DNA of 64,000 bases from Acidobacteriota bacterium. GTDB taxonomy: Bacteria > Acidobacteriota > Terriglobia > Terriglobales > Acidobacteriaceae. Positions 20,192-29,419 of this stretch are shown here, in pieces. A program made the position numbers and the translations under genes. The notes below the pieces were generated by a model that ran no database searches, had not been told where the DNA came from, and was given only the letters and a program-made list of their open reading frames with translations. Numbering within the stretch: position 1 is the stretch's first letter; each line of letters begins with the position of its first letter. The stretch lies in contig JABCZI010000003.1 in NCBI GenBank assembly GCA_013289765.1, forward strand, positions 417,023 through 481,022, in the 5' to 3' direction.

Positions 20192-21334
20192 ATGATGAAG
20201 CAAATATCTACAGCTTTAGTTAGTGCTGTGCTGCTGCTGAATGCACTTGGCTGCGGCAACGGTAAGGTGCGGGCCGCGGCCCCTCCTCCACCACAGGTCG
20301 TCGAAGTCGCACCGGTCATTCAAAAAGACGTGCCGGTTCAGGGCGAGTGGGTGGGAACGCTCGAAGGCTACGTCAATGCTCAGATTCAACCTCAGGTGAG
20401 CGGATACCTGATTCGCCAGGATTATCACGAAGGCGCGCTCGTCAAAAAGGGTCAGCTCCTTTTCGAGATCGATCCCCGTCCCTTTCAAGCCGTGCTCGAT
20501 CAAGCCAAAGGACAGCTGGCGCAGGCTGAGGCGCAGATGGCGAACGCCGAAACGAACGTGAAGCGTGATATTCCCGAAGCGGAGGCTCACGCCATTCCCC
20601 AAAGTCAGCTGGATACGGACACGCAGTCGCTCCGCGGGGCCAAGGCAGCAGTTGAGGCAGCCCAGGCGGCGGTCGAACAGGCCGCGCTGAATTTGGGCTA
20701 CACGAGAGTTGTGTCCTTAGTTGATGGAATCGCCGGCATCAACACTGTGCAGGTGGGCAACCTGGTAGGGCCGTCCACGGTCCTCACCGCGGTTTCGCAG
20801 GTAAGTCCCATCAAAGTTTATTTTCCAATCAGCGAACAGGAATACCTGCGTATGGCGGACGGCGGCGGTCCGGGGAGCGTGGACTTTCTGACGCACGCCT
20901 CACGAATCCCATTGCAGTTAACTTTGGCTGACGGGAGTACCTACCCGCATCCGGGCAGAATCATCTTCGCGGACCGTCAGGTAAACACGCAGACCGGAAC
21001 CATCCAGATCGTGGGCGAGTTCCCCAACTCCAGGAACCTGTTGCGACCGGGGCAATATGCACGCATTCAGACGCCCACCGGAAACATTACGGGAGCGCTG
21101 CTGGTGCCGCAGGCGGCCGTGAATCAGCAGCAAGGAACGTATCAGGTCACTGTGGTTGGCGCCGATAGTCGAGCGCAACTCCGCACGGTACAGGTCGGAC
21201 CGACAGTGGGCACGTTCTGGGTGATCACCTCGGGCCTGAAGCCCGGAGAACGCGTCGTCGCTGTTGGAGCAGACAAAGTCAAGGAAGGTGGGCTCGTGAA
21301 CCCAACACCATACAAAGGAACGGAGGGTCGCTAA
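20192..21334 (+). CDS. RND efflux periplasmic adaptor (membrane fusion protein)
   Basis: Start at ATG 20192 behind GGGGGGAAAGAG (the next codon is also ATG). The product, about 380 aa, begins with a lipoprotein-type signal ending N-A-L-G-C. It then has the barrel-sandwich and hairpin layout of AcrA/MexA: the lipoyl half-motif VSGYLIRQDYHEGALVKKGQ, an alpha-hairpin rich in Ala and Gln at about 95-165, and the second half-motif L-V-D-G-I-A-G. It bridges the inner-membrane pump and the outer-membrane channel encoded directly downstream, with a 3-bp gap to the pump gene. Confidence 0.93.
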   Translation: MMKQISTALVSAVLLLNALGCGNGKVRAAAPPPPQVVEVAPVIQKDVPVQGEWVGTLEGYVNAQIQPQVSGYLIRQDYHEGALVKKGQLLFEIDPRPFQAVLDQAKGQLAQAEAQMANAETNVKRDIPEAEAHAIPQSQLDTDTQSLRGAKAAVEAAQAAVEQAALNLGYTRVVSLVDGIAGINTVQVGNLVGPSTVLTAVSQVSPIKVYFPISEQEYLRMADGGGPGSVDFLTHASRIPLQLTLADGSTYPHPGRIIFADRQVNTQTGTIQIVGEFPNSRNLLRPGQYARIQTPTGNITGALLVPQAAVNQQQGTYQVTVVGADSRAQLRTVQVGPTVGTFWVITSGLKPGERVVAVGADKVKEGGLVNPTPYKGTEGR

Positions 21335-21337
21335 GCC

Positions 21338-24300
21338 ATGGCGAACTTTTTTATTCGAAGACCGATCGTCGCGATCGTGATTGCGATTCTTACCGTTATC
21401 GTCGGAGCGATCAGCATCGCGACCTTGCCGGTAGCCCAGTTCCCGCAGATCGCTCCGCCTGAGATCAGGTTGCAAGCCACCTACCCCGGTGCAGACGCAC
21501 AGACTCTTGAGCAAGCAGTGGCCACACCCATCGAGCAGCAAGTCAGCGGTGTGGACAACATGAGTTATATGTATTCGCTGAACGCGACGGCGAACCAGCA
21601 AACAACACTGTTCGTCGATTTCGATCTCAAGACTGATCCCAATACGGACCTGCTGCTCACGCAGTCGCGTCAACAGTTGGCCAACGGTCAGTTGCCGCCC
21701 GCGGTGAACAATTATGGAATCACTCTGAAGAAGGCGACCACTGCTCCACTCATGCTGATTTCCCTGTACGCGCCGCGTGGCACCCACGATTCGAACTACC
21801 TGGCTAATTACGCATACATCAACCTCAACGACCCCGTGGGACGCTTGTACGGTGTCGGCCAGACCCAGGTATTCGGGTCAGGCCAATACGCCATGAGGCT
21901 GTGGGTCAAGCCTGACCAAATGGCCAAGCTGGGTATCACCGTCACCGACATTGCTAACGCACTTCAGGCTCAGAACACTGTGAATCCGGCTGGACAGGTC
22001 GGGGGGGAGCCGGCTCAGAAGGGCCAGCAGTTCACCTATGCGGTGCTGGCTCAAGGCCGCCTCACTTCTCCCGAACAGTTCGGTAACGTCATCGTGCGCG
22101 AAGCTCCGAACGGGGGAACTGTTCGCGTCAGAGACGTGGCCCGAGTCGAACTGGGCACGCAAGACTATAGCCTTTCCGGTCGTCTGAATGGCCAGCCCTG
22201 CGCTGTTATCGCCGTTTACCAGTTACCCGGAACCAATGCTGTTCAAACCGCGCAGGGTGTCCGGAAACTCATGGCACGGATGAAGCAGCGCTTCCCGCAA
22301 GACATCGATTACACCGTCTCGCTCGACCAGACACTCCCCGTCACAGAAGGGATGAAAGAGATTCTTTGGACCCTCGTGATTGCGATCGTGCTGGTAATTC
22401 TTGTCGTCTATCTCTTCCTGCAAGACTGGCGCGCCACTCTGATTCCGATGCTGGCTGTACCTGTCTCGCTGATCGGCACATTTGTCATCTTTCCGCTATT
22501 CGGCTTCTCGATCAACACGCTTTCGATGTTCGGTTTAGTGCTCGCTATAGGACTAGTGGTCGACGACGCTATCGTGGTCGTCGAGGGAATACAACACCAC
22601 ATTGAGGAAGGTTTGGCCCCCAAGGATGCAGCTCGAAAAGCCATGGAGGAACTTTCGGGCCCCGTCGTGGGTATTGCTCTCGTCTTGGCCTCGGTATTTG
22701 TCCCGACTGCTTTCATTCCCGGCATCACCGGCAGGCTGTATCAGCAATTTGCCGTCACCATCGCGATCTCAGTGACGCTTTCCGCGTTTAACGCTCTTAC
22801 GCTGAGCCCTGCGTTAGCCGCGCTGCTGCTCAAACCCAAGAAACAGGCCCGCGGACCGCTTGGAAAATTCTTTGGCTGGTTCAACACCTACTGGGACCGT
22901 TCCACCGATAGCTTTGTCCGCTGGTCGGGAGACCTGATTCGCAAGGCTGCGGTGGTGATGGTGCTGCTTGTAGTCGCCGGCGTGGCAGGGTGGTTCCTTA
23001 GCAAACATCTGCCCAGCAGCTTCCTGCCAGACGAAGACCAAGGCTACATGTATATCAATATGCAACTGCCCAATTCGGCGTCCATGGAACGCACAAGCGC
23101 TGCCGCGAAACAAGTGGAGCAGGTCCTCGCCAACACCCCTGGAGTTCAGTACACCACCAGCGTCATCGGCTTCAGTTTGCTCAGCTTCGTCCGGACTTCC
23201 TATAACGCGTTCTTCTTCGTAAGTCTCAAGCCCTGGGATGAGCGCAAAAGCCGGAGCGAACAATTTCAATCCATCAAGGCGAGTTTGAACCGGGAACTCA
23301 AGCAACTGCCGGAAGGGACGGTCTTCAGCTTCTCGCCACCGGCGATACCGGGTGTCGGCACTGCCGGCGGCGTCACGTTTGTCCTGGAGGACCGCGCCGG
23401 CAAGGATGTCCAGTTTCTTTCGGATAACTTGGCCAAGTTCATTGCAGCCGCTCGCAAGCGTCCAGAGATCGGCTCAATCTTCAGCACGTTTGTGCCGAGC
23501 GTGCCGCAAAAGTTCATCAATGTGGACAAGGACAAGGTGTTGAAGCAGGGGGTCAACTTAACCGACGTCTACAACACCATTCAAGCGTACATGGGCGGTT
23601 TGTTCGTCAACTACTACAACGATTTCGGCCGTACCTGGCAGGTATATGTGGAGGCCGAAGCGCCTTACCGGGCGACCACTGACAATCTTGGACAATTCTA
23701 TGTCCGCAATCGCCAGGGCCAGACGGTGCCTCTTACCGCGCTGGCAAACTTTGAGACCCGTTACGGCCCTGAGTTCACCATGCGCTACAACGAATACCGG
23801 TCCGCACAGATCAATGTTGGCGCGGCGCCTGGTTACAGCTCTGATCAGGCAACGGCGGCACTGGAAGATGTTTTCAAGCAGACCATGCCCCGCGAAATGG
23901 GCTTCGACTACAGCGGAATGTCGTACCAGGAGCAACAGGCGCGCGAAGGATTGCCGTCTTCCGTCATCTTCGGATTTTCGCTGGTGTTCGTTTTCCTGAT
24001 TCTGGCGGCTCTCTACGAAAGCTGGACAGTACCTTTCAGCGTACTGCTCAGCACTCCAGTCGCGGTCTTCGGCGCTCTCGCTGCGCTGTGGCTGCGCCGC
24101 TTCGTGATCGGTCTTTACCTTCCTCAGTACATGGTTCAGATCGAGAACGATGTCTACGCCCAGATCGGCCTGGTAATGCTCATCGGCCTGGCTGCCAAGA
24201 ACTCGATTCTGATCGTCGCGTTTGCCAAGGAGGACTATGAAAAACGCGGCATGTCGCTGGTGGATGCCGCGCTTTCCGCGGCGAGGCTTCGCTTCCGGCC

Positions 24301-24541
24301 GCTCATGATGACCGCGCTCGCCTTTATTCTCGGCTGTGTGCCGCTCTGGACGGCGTCTGGAGCAGGCTCCGTCGCGCGACAGATCATGGGCACGGCGGTA
24401 ATTGGCGGCATGGTGGCGGAGACCTTCGTCGGCAGATTCTTTGTTCCGGCAATTTTCTACGTTGTTGAGAAATTGTCAGGCGCTGAGCGACGGAGAGCTC
24501 TGCCTCTCATGCCCGCCGAGGTGCCCAGTCAGGGGGACTGA
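21338..24541 (+). CDS. RND multidrug efflux transporter, HAE1 family (AcrB/MexB-like)
   Basis: A 1067-aa inner-membrane pump with the 12-helix RND layout. It begins [16 protein letters not shown] and has the proton-relay aspartates in TM4 ([13 protein letters not shown]) and the TM10 lysine ([15 protein letters not shown]). Large periplasmic loops follow TM1 and TM7. It exports hydrophobic compounds through the adaptor and the outer-membrane channel. It starts 3 bp after the adaptor and ends 3 bp before the channel gene, a compact tripartite operon. Confidence 0.96.
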   Translation: MANFFIRRPIVAIVIAILTVIVGAISIATLPVAQFPQIAPPEIRLQATYPGADAQTLEQAVATPIEQQVSGVDNMSYMYSLNATANQQTTLFVDFDLKTDPNTDLLLTQSRQQLANGQLPPAVNNYGITLKKATTAPLMLISLYAPRGTHDSNYLANYAYINLNDPVGRLYGVGQTQVFGSGQYAMRLWVKPDQMAKLGITVTDIANALQAQNTVNPAGQVGGEPAQKGQQFTYAVLAQGRLTSPEQFGNVIVREAPNGGTVRVRDVARVELGTQDYSLSGRLNGQPCAVIAVYQLPGTNAVQTAQGVRKLMARMKQRFPQDIDYTVSLDQTLPVTEGMKEILWTLVIAIVLVILVVYLFLQDWRATLIPMLAVPVSLIGTFVIFPLFGFSINTLSMFGLVLAIGLVVDDAIVVVEGIQHHIEEGLAPKDAARKAMEELSGPVVGIALVLASVFVPTAFIPGITGRLYQQFAVTIAISVTLSAFNALTLSPALAALLLKPKKQARGPLGKFFGWFNTYWDRSTDSFVRWSGDLIRKAAVVMVLLVVAGVAGWFLSKHLPSSFLPDEDQGYMYINMQLPNSASMERTSAAAKQVEQVLANTPGVQYTTSVIGFSLLSFVRTSYNAFFFVSLKPWDERKSRSEQFQSIKASLNRELKQLPEGTVFSFSPPAIPGVGTAGGVTFVLEDRAGKDVQFLSDNLAKFIAAARKRPEIGSIFSTFVPSVPQKFINVDKDKVLKQGVNLTDVYNTIQAYMGGLFVNYYNDFGRTWQVYVEAEAPYRATTDNLGQFYVRNRQGQTVPLTALANFETRYGPEFTMRYNEYRSAQINVGAAPGYSSDQATAALEDVFKQTMPREMGFDYSGMSYQEQQAREGLPSSVIFGFSLVFVFLILAALYESWTVPFSVLLSTPVAVFGALAALWLRRFVIGLYLPQYMVQIENDVYAQIGLVMLIGLAAKNSILIVAFAKEDYEKRGMSLVDAALSAARLRFRPLMMTALAFILGCVPLWTASGAGSVARQIMGTAVIGGMVAETFVGRFFVPAIFYVVEKLSGAERRRALPLMPAEVPSQGD

Positions 24542-24544
24542 ATT

Positions 24545-25942
24545 ATGAAGAACACTACACTCTTAGGAATTCTAGCCGTGCTGGTTCTGGAAGCCGGCTG
24601 CATGATGGGCCCGAAATACAAACGGCCGGCTGTGGATGTCCCGCAAGACTACCGTGCGCCGGAACCGCAACAGGCCGCCCAAGCCTCGTCGCTGGGCAAC
24701 GAGCAATGGTGGCAGGTCTATCAGGATCCGGTGCTCACACAGCTGATCCACACCGCTATTGCGCAAAATTATGACGTGCGCATCGCCGCCGCTCGCGTGC
24801 TCGAAGCTCAGGCGCAAGTCGGGATCGCCCGCGCCAACCAGCTCCCCTCGGCGAACGTAGGTGCGGATGTTTTCAGCCAGCAAAACGCCAAGGTGACAAA
24901 GCTATTTCCCGCATATCAGGTCAATGGCGGCGAACTGAATCTATCGGTAATCTGGAATCTGGACTTCTGGGGAAAATATCGCCGTCAAACCGAGGCGGCT
25001 CGTGCCCAATTACTCGCAACCGAGTGGGGACAACGCGCGGTGATTTCCTCATTGGTTGCTAACGTAGCGACGGCCTATTTTCAGCTTCGCGCGCTTGACA
25101 GTGAACTCGAAATTTCACAGCGCACGTTGGCCTCACGGCAAGAGTCCCTCAAGCTAACGAAGTTCCTTGAAAGCCACGGCTCGAACTCCGGACTGGACGT
25201 GAGCCAGGCAGAGCAGCTCGTCTACACCGCGTCAGAAACGATCCCGGACCTGGAGCGGCAAATTCAGCAGCAGGAGAACGTGCTGAGCGTTCTGCTCGGC
25301 GAAAACCCCCAATCCATTCCCCGCGGACGCGCGCTGATCGAACAGCCCGTTCCCGAGAACGTTCCGGCCGGCCTTCCCTCGGAATTACTCGGGCGCCGGC
25401 CTGATGTCCGTCAAGCGGAGGAGATCATGGTCGCCGCCAACGCGCAGATTGGCGTCGCCAAAGCCTCATTCTTTCCCAACCTGTCGCTCACCGGACTCGG
25501 AGGGCTCGAGAGCAACGCCTTGCACCACTTCATCACCCAGCCATCGGAGACTTGGTACGGGGCCTTCAACGTGAGTCAACCCGTCTTCCAGGGCGGGGCG
25601 CTCCGCTCTCAACTCAGGCTCGCTCGCGCCAGCTGGCAGGAAGCGTCGCTCGCCTACCAGCAAACCGTTCAGAACGTTCTTGAACAGGTTTCCAATTCAC
25701 TCGTCGCCTCTGAAAAAGACCGTGAGTTCCGTGAGCAACAGGAATTGCTCACGCGGGCAGCGCAGCAGACCGACCAACTGTCGGAGGTGCTTTATAAGAA
25801 TGGCGGCGCGAGTTACCTGCAGGTGCTGACCAGCGAAACGAATTACTTCTCGGCGGAACTCAACCTGGTGCAAGCCCAGTTCAACGAGCGTTTGGCGCTC
25901 GTGCAGCTTTACCAGGCCCTCGGCGGTGGATGGCAGCAATAG
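24545..25942 (+). CDS. Outer-membrane efflux lipoprotein, NodT/OprM family
   Basis: 465 aa with a lipoprotein signal ending V-L-E-A-G-C, followed by MGPKYKRPAVDVP, the standard start of NodT-type channels. Two repeated OEP regions (about 70-260 and 270-460) contain the family phrases GRRPDVRQAE and NFFPNLSLTG-like FFPNLSLTG. It forms the trimeric exit duct of the RND system. It is the last gene of the three-gene efflux operon. Confidence 0.93.
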   Translation: MKNTTLLGILAVLVLEAGCMMGPKYKRPAVDVPQDYRAPEPQQAAQASSLGNEQWWQVYQDPVLTQLIHTAIAQNYDVRIAAARVLEAQAQVGIARANQLPSANVGADVFSQQNAKVTKLFPAYQVNGGELNLSVIWNLDFWGKYRRQTEAARAQLLATEWGQRAVISSLVANVATAYFQLRALDSELEISQRTLASRQESLKLTKFLESHGSNSGLDVSQAEQLVYTASETIPDLERQIQQQENVLSVLLGENPQSIPRGRALIEQPVPENVPAGLPSELLGRRPDVRQAEEIMVAANAQIGVAKASFFPNLSLTGLGGLESNALHHFITQPSETWYGAFNVSQPVFQGGALRSQLRLARASWQEASLAYQQTVQNVLEQVSNSLVASEKDREFREQQELLTRAAQQTDQLSEVLYKNGGASYLQVLTSETNYFSAELNLVQAQFNERLALVQLYQALGGGWQQ

Positions 25943-25962
25943 CGGAAGGGACAGGGACAAAG

Positions 25963-26022
25963 ATGCTTAATAGAATTCTGGTTGCCTACGACGGATCTCT
26001 TGAGTCTGGACCCGCATTATGA
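25963..26022 (+). pseudogene. UspA-family stub (first 19 codons only)
   Basis: ATG 25963 reads M-L-N-R-I-L-V-A-Y-D-G-S-L-E-S-G-P-A-L and then TGA. This is the canonical start of a universal stress protein (ILVAYDGS...S..AL), cut after beta-strand 1 and the first helix turn. The ATG follows an AGGGACAAAG stretch 21 bp after the channel gene, so a Usp gene was probably once the fourth operon member and lost its body by deletion. Confidence 0.6.
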
Positions 26023-26213
26023 AACGGATAACGTCGCTTTCAATCCTCTTCGCCGCGCTCATCGAGTTCGCGATCGAACGCGCAAGGTTCGACCTGTGGA
26101 TCGTGACGGTAGTTGCGATCGTGACCCTACTGTGGAATGTCGTGGGACGAGCGCTTCGCTCTCACGTGGACTCGCAGAAGCACGACCATAATGCGTCCGC
26201 TACCAAGGGATAG
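26019..26213 (+). CDS. Small putative membrane protein
   Basis: A 64-aa frame whose ATG overlaps the stop of the UspA stub. It has a hydrophobic segment at about residues 26-47 (F-D-L-W-I-V-T-V-V-A-I-V-T-L-L-W) and a charged His-rich tail. No family is recognised. It may be the far end of whatever deletion created the Usp stub, or a coupled small protein. Confidence 0.3.
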   Translation: MKRITSLSILFAALIEFAIERARFDLWIVTVVAIVTLLWNVVGRALRSHVDSQKHDHNASATKG

Positions 26214-26308
26214 TTGCAATGTTGATGAAGTGTCTGACCACTAGATCTTCGCGGACGGCTCCGCTGGTAGCGGTCTTGATGGACTGTTCGGGGAAAGGTA
26301 GGTTGAAA

Positions 26309-27112
26309 ATGAAAACGAAGTTGTTTTTTTCGCTCTTCCTGTTGGCTGCGGCTGTGACGCATGGTGCGCCAGCAACTGCGGACGAGGGCAGAGGGAATTC
26401 TCACATTGGAAGGAGGCAATCGCTCGTCACTCCCGTTGAAGAGCCAGCGATCACGACCGCGCCGGCAGGTCCGACGAATGCGGCAGACGATTCGAAGCAA
26501 GTGTTGCAGGATTATGACTCGTTAATGATTGCGCTCACACAGAAGTTCTCTGCCACACTCGCGACGATTGCCGAAGCCGTAAGGCGAGGCGAATTAAGCA
26601 GCGAACAGGCAAGAGAAGTGAGCGCCGAGCAATATCAGCTCACCCGCATGCAGTTTGAACTGCTTAATGTGTGGCGTGGATTCGAAGAACAGGACTTGGC
26701 GATAATTCCTGAGGTTGAAGCAAAACCGGATTCAACGCAAGAAAGCGAAGTCGTAATGGTGGCGTTGCCGTTCTCATCCTTTCAACTCAATCCCTCGTTG
26801 GCTACATATCTCAGCTTGACGTCCTCCCAAGTTGAAGCTATCCAACAAGTAATGATGCAGGAACAACATAGTCTCGAGCCTTTGATGACGGCGCTTCGGA
26901 CTGCACGAGAGAAGCTGCTTGCAATCGGCAGTGAACACGTAAATGAGAAGCAGGTCAAAGCTCTGGCCGACACAGAAGCAAGTCTGCTCGCGAGATTGAT
27001 CGTCGCGAATGCTCGCATGCAATCCACAATCTACAAGCTTCTTAGCCCCGAGCAGCAACAAAAGCTCAGCGATCTCGAACGAACTCAGGCACCGAGGCTC
27101 ATCGGACGTTAA
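26309..27112 (+). CDS. Secreted Spy/CpxP-like (LTxxQ-type) helical protein
   Basis: 267 aa from ATG 26309, behind GGTAGGTTGAAA. A signal peptide (M-K-T-K-L-F-F-S-L-F ... A-T-A-D) is followed by long alpha-helical segments with LTSSQVEAIQ at about 190 and LSPEQQQKLSDLER near the end. The LTxxQ / LSPEQxxKL pattern is typical of periplasmic Spy/CpxP-type proteins. The longer frame from 26219 lacks a sensible signal peptide. The last 11 codons fall inside an 88-bp sequence repeated at 28573-28660. Confidence 0.6.
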   Translation: MKTKLFFSLFLLAAAVTHGAPATADEGRGNSHIGRRQSLVTPVEEPAITTAPAGPTNAADDSKQVLQDYDSLMIALTQKFSATLATIAEAVRRGELSSEQAREVSAEQYQLTRMQFELLNVWRGFEEQDLAIIPEVEAKPDSTQESEVVMVALPFSSFQLNPSLATYLSLTSSQVEAIQQVMMQEQHSLEPLMTALRTAREKLLAIGSEHVNEKQVKALADTEASLLARLIVANARMQSTIYKLLSPEQQQKLSDLERTQAPRLIGR

Positions 27113-27164
27113 CGGACCTACAAAATTCTGGAGAGGATTTGCAAGTGGATGATAAGGTTGGCGT
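27077..27164 (+). repeat. 88-bp direct repeat, copy 1
   Basis: Identical to 28573-28660 except for three substitutions (85 of 88 by eye). It covers the last 11 sense codons and stop of the Spy-like gene plus 52 bp downstream. The identity ends abruptly at both sides. It is the source copy, because the coding context continues upstream only here. Confidence 0.85.
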
Positions 27165-27201
27165 CCGACTAAGGATCATTCTCTTGGCAGTCCTAGGTCC
27201 T

Positions 27202-27342
27202 ATGTCAACGCAACGCGCCCGCATTTGTTGGTACGCTGCGACCACGTTCGGCACTTTGATGAAGGCGAATGGCGAAGACATCAAGACGATTCAGGAGTTG
27301 CTGCGCCATCACCCAGGCAGTCACCTCAATCAAACGTGCTGC
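27202..27342 (+). pseudogene. Tyrosine recombinase (phage integrase) C-terminal remnant
   Basis: The translated stretch W-Y-A-A-T-T-F-G-T-L-M-K-A-N-G-E-D-I-K-T followed by I-Q-E-L-L-R-H-H resembles the conserved region of integrases around the HxxR and second His boxes (HTFATLLKANGEDVKTVQELLRH). The HxxR box itself and the catalytic Tyr region are lost or out of frame. It lies directly after the 88-bp repeat. This is a short fragment, so the call rests on one motif block. Confidence 0.5.
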
Positions 27343-27550
27343 ACAGACGAGGTTGGTGAACATGACTCTTTTGCCGAGCCACGGGGCGCAGTGTTCGCGT
27401 TCCCGGTGAGAAATCAGCTTGCCTTCTTTCTTTGCTTCGAGCGAATTCTGTCAACGACAGATCGTGGATCGTCTCGATCCGACGGAAACATGTCCGCGTC
27501 TGAAATGTTGTCGTCGGGACGCTCCATGAACAAGATGGGCGTCACCGAGG

Positions 27551-28042
27551 TCAGGTCAGTTCAGGAGTTCGTGTAAATCGATTCGAGTGTGTCCAAGGAA
27601 TACGGCGCTCAGTCTCGGGAAGCCAATCCTTTCCGCCATGGTTGGCCACGTACATTGCCAGTTCCAGCCGACTCCAGACTCCAAGTTTGTCAAATGCTCT
27701 GCGCAAATGATTCTTGATTACCTGTTCGCTGGCTCCGACGATCTTCGCAATCTCTCGATTGGTCAGGCCTTCGGAGACTAGAATCGAAATCTGAGTTTCA
27801 TTTGGGTTGAGACCCTCGGAAAGTGTCATGACCTCACTTTCGTCTTCGTAAGCATAGCAAGCCAGCTTTACACGTTTGCTACCTTCGCGGATTCCGGTCC
27901 GCAAAAACAGGGTACGCAGGTGCTGTTTTACAGTTCGCAGACTGATATTTAGCTCTCCTCCAATTTCCTTATTGCTGAGACCCTGCGTCAGCAAGTGCAA
28001 TACTTGTTGTTCGCGGGGCGTGACTTGATCGAGAGTGTTCAT
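27551..28042 (-). CDS. Tandem LuxR-type HTH regulator without receiver domain
   Basis: 163 aa. Residues about 6-60 (VTPREQQVLHLLTQGLSNKE, then I-G-G-E-L-N-I-S) and about 78-135 (L-N-P-N-E-T-Q-I-S-I-L-V-S-E-G-L-T-N-R-E, then I-A-K) are both GerE/LuxR helix-turn-helix domains. There is no N-terminal receiver, PAS or autoinducer domain. ATG 28042 follows AGAGGAAG. Upstream on the same strand lie a 49-aa ORF and the conserved leader cassette, so it may be the second gene of that unit. Confidence 0.78.
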   Translation of the reverse strand: MNTLDQVTPREQQVLHLLTQGLSNKEIGGELNISLRTVKQHLRTLFLRTGIREGSKRVKLACYAYEDESEVMTLSEGLNPNETQISILVSEGLTNREIAKIVGASEQVIKNHLRRAFDKLGVWSRLELAMYVANHGGKDWLPETERRIPWTHSNRFTRTPELT

Positions 28043-28080
28043 GATTCGCTTCCTCTAGACTCCTTTCGAATACAGGTTTG

Positions 28081-28230
28081 CTACGTATCTTCCTCCGTTC
28101 CGTGATCCATGAATGGCCAGAGACAATCCGGGGGCCACTGAAACACGGCTTTGGATTTGCGTGCCAGGCGGTTCGGCTTCGAATCATCCGGAAGCTGATC
28201 GGGATCGTAAACAGGTACTTCGATTATCAT
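28081..28230 (-). CDS. 49-aa ORF behind leader cassette copy B (MIIEVP peptide)
   Basis: Starts M-I-I-E-V-P-V-Y-D-P-D-Q-L-P and ends 38 bp before the tandem-LuxR gene. The first 14 codons are conserved in the copy at 53.4 kb (M-I-I-E-V-P-G-Y-D-P-E-R-L-P), together with about 200 bp of upstream DNA. After that the two diverge completely. It may be a genuine small protein or a leader peptide. Function unknown. Confidence 0.4.
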   Translation of the reverse strand: MIIEVPVYDPDQLPDDSKPNRLARKSKAVFQWPPDCLWPFMDHGTEEDT

Positions 28231-28440
28231 GGAGTGATTCTTTGAAAAAAGATCTGGCCAGTATCTCCCTAAACTGCACCATCAGAGGAAAACAGCGGAC
28301 GACGGGGGAGGGCCGCGTGAGTTCCTTTTATCATCCGACTCCTTGGAAATGAACTTACAACCGTGGGATATCGGGGACTTGCTCACTATTGCTCAGTGTA
28401 TGAAATAAGTGATCCCGATCTGGGAATGAGTTACCGGAAC
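28189..28440 (-). repeat. Leader cassette copy B
   Basis: Read on the minus strand, this DNA runs AACTCATTCCCA...GATCGG, then the 16-bp motif, CCGA-ATCCCAC, TTGTAAG, then GGAACTCACGCGGCCCTC, a TTTAGGGAGATACTG loop region, and finally the MIIEVP start codon. The same order is found at 53359-53602 (minus) and, without the last part, at 39529-39676 (plus). Copies differ by many substitutions and small indels but keep blocks of 10-20 identical bases, suggesting constrained regulatory DNA or an RNA leader. Confidence 0.75.
28380..28395. promoter_or_regulatory. 16-bp motif in cassette B
   Basis: TGCTCACTATTGCTCA, a partly symmetric site matching the pattern TGNNCANNATTGNNCA shared with 39574, 52750, 53539 and 55043. 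It lies about 150 bp upstream of the small MIIEVP ORF and about 340 bp upstream of the tandem-LuxR gene. Probably a transcription-factor site; the factor is unknown. Confidence 0.5.
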
Positions 28441-28995
28441 CGACGACTGCGTCAATCACCCGCGTCCTAGCTGGAATCACAATGACCCCTAGCAATAGTG
28501 CTAGTCGGTTGCGGCTACTCTTTGCCTCAAAGTGATTCCAATTGCTCAGACTGTTTGGGGCGGTAGCGTTAAGAACGAACTCAGGCACCGAGGCTCATCG
28601 GACGCTAACGGACCTGCAAAATTCTGGAGGGGATTTGCAAGTGGATGATAAGGTTGGCGTGCCTGACCGATCGCAGTTTTGAACACATTGTCAGACTTGC
28701 TTTCGAATGCGGAGAGGCTGAGTGCGCTAATCGCTAGCATTCTTAATGACTTGTCCCATAAAGATCGCTTCCCTGCTGCCCCCGACGATTTGAAAATCAC
28801 TGACGGGGTTCTAAGGCCGATGAGCTAGGCCCATGCAACGCGAGGCGGGAAGTAGGAACACCAGCAGCGGTGCCGTGACCTTGCTATTGACCAATCTCTT
28901 GACAAGGGTCTGATCCCTGCGGCAGAGCATCGGCCAAAAACCCCGTTCGCAGCTACAGCCACTTAAATGAGCCGCGACTAGGCTATTCTTGAGGG
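28441..28995. other. Non-coding stretch holding the second 88-bp repeat
   Basis: About 555 bp with no convincing gene. It includes the second copy of the 88-bp repeat at 28573-28660. A GACGGGGTTCTAAGGCCGATG segment near 28802 resembles GACGGGGTTTTTAGGCCGATG near 31111, another small duplicated piece. Short frames here have no protein-like features. Confidence 0.4.
28573..28660 (+). repeat. 88-bp direct repeat, copy 2
   Basis: Near-identical duplicate of 27077-27164. It still reads E-R-T-Q-A-P-R-L-I-G-R-stop, and the one change inside that stretch is synonymous (CGT to CGC). No other part of the Spy-like gene is present here. The two copies bracket about 1.4 kb containing the integrase remnant, the tandem-LuxR gene and cassette B. 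Confidence 0.85.
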
Positions 28996-29259
28996 ATGGA
29001 TCACCTAGCAGTGCTACGGGAAAAGATCGCGAGTCTCCGGGCCGAGATCGCAGACCTCCAAGAGTTGAATGAGGAGTATCGACACGAAGGCCGACACGAA
29101 ACGCTGGGTCAAGTCGCTCATGGTCAAAGGCTAGAGAGGCTCCGAGCAATCCAGCAGGAACTTGCCCACCTCGCTGACCTTAGCCGACGAGTTCTCTCGT
29201 TCGAACAGAGGAAAGCAGAGCACCTTTCGCGACTGCATGTAGGCGAGAAGGCTTCGTAG
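28996..29259 (+). CDS. Small coiled-coil protein, family member 1
   Basis: 87 aa, almost entirely helical and charged: heptad-like L-R-E-K-I-A-S-L-R-A-E-I-A-D-L, then Q-R-L-E-R-L-R-A-I-Q-Q-E-L-A-H-L. Its layout (two short helices with a basic linker) matches the products at 30316-30561 and 49583-49777, so this is a local paralogous family. ATG follows TTGAGGG. Function unknown. Confidence 0.6.
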   Translation: MDHLAVLREKIASLRAEIADLQELNEEYRHEGRHETLGQVAHGQRLERLRAIQQELAHLADLSRRVLSFEQRKAEHLSRLHVGEKAS

Positions 29260-29419
29260 CCCCAGCGGCTCGGCTAGTCTTCAGTGGTTGCTTCCTTTAC
29301 GATCCTAGCGGCAGCATGACTGACAGTCTTTCTTGTACGCTCTCAGCTTATTCGTCGCAACTGAGCGAATATCCACAGCACCAAGCGATCGAAGTTGGGA
29401 GTTCGAGTCGAGCCTCAGT

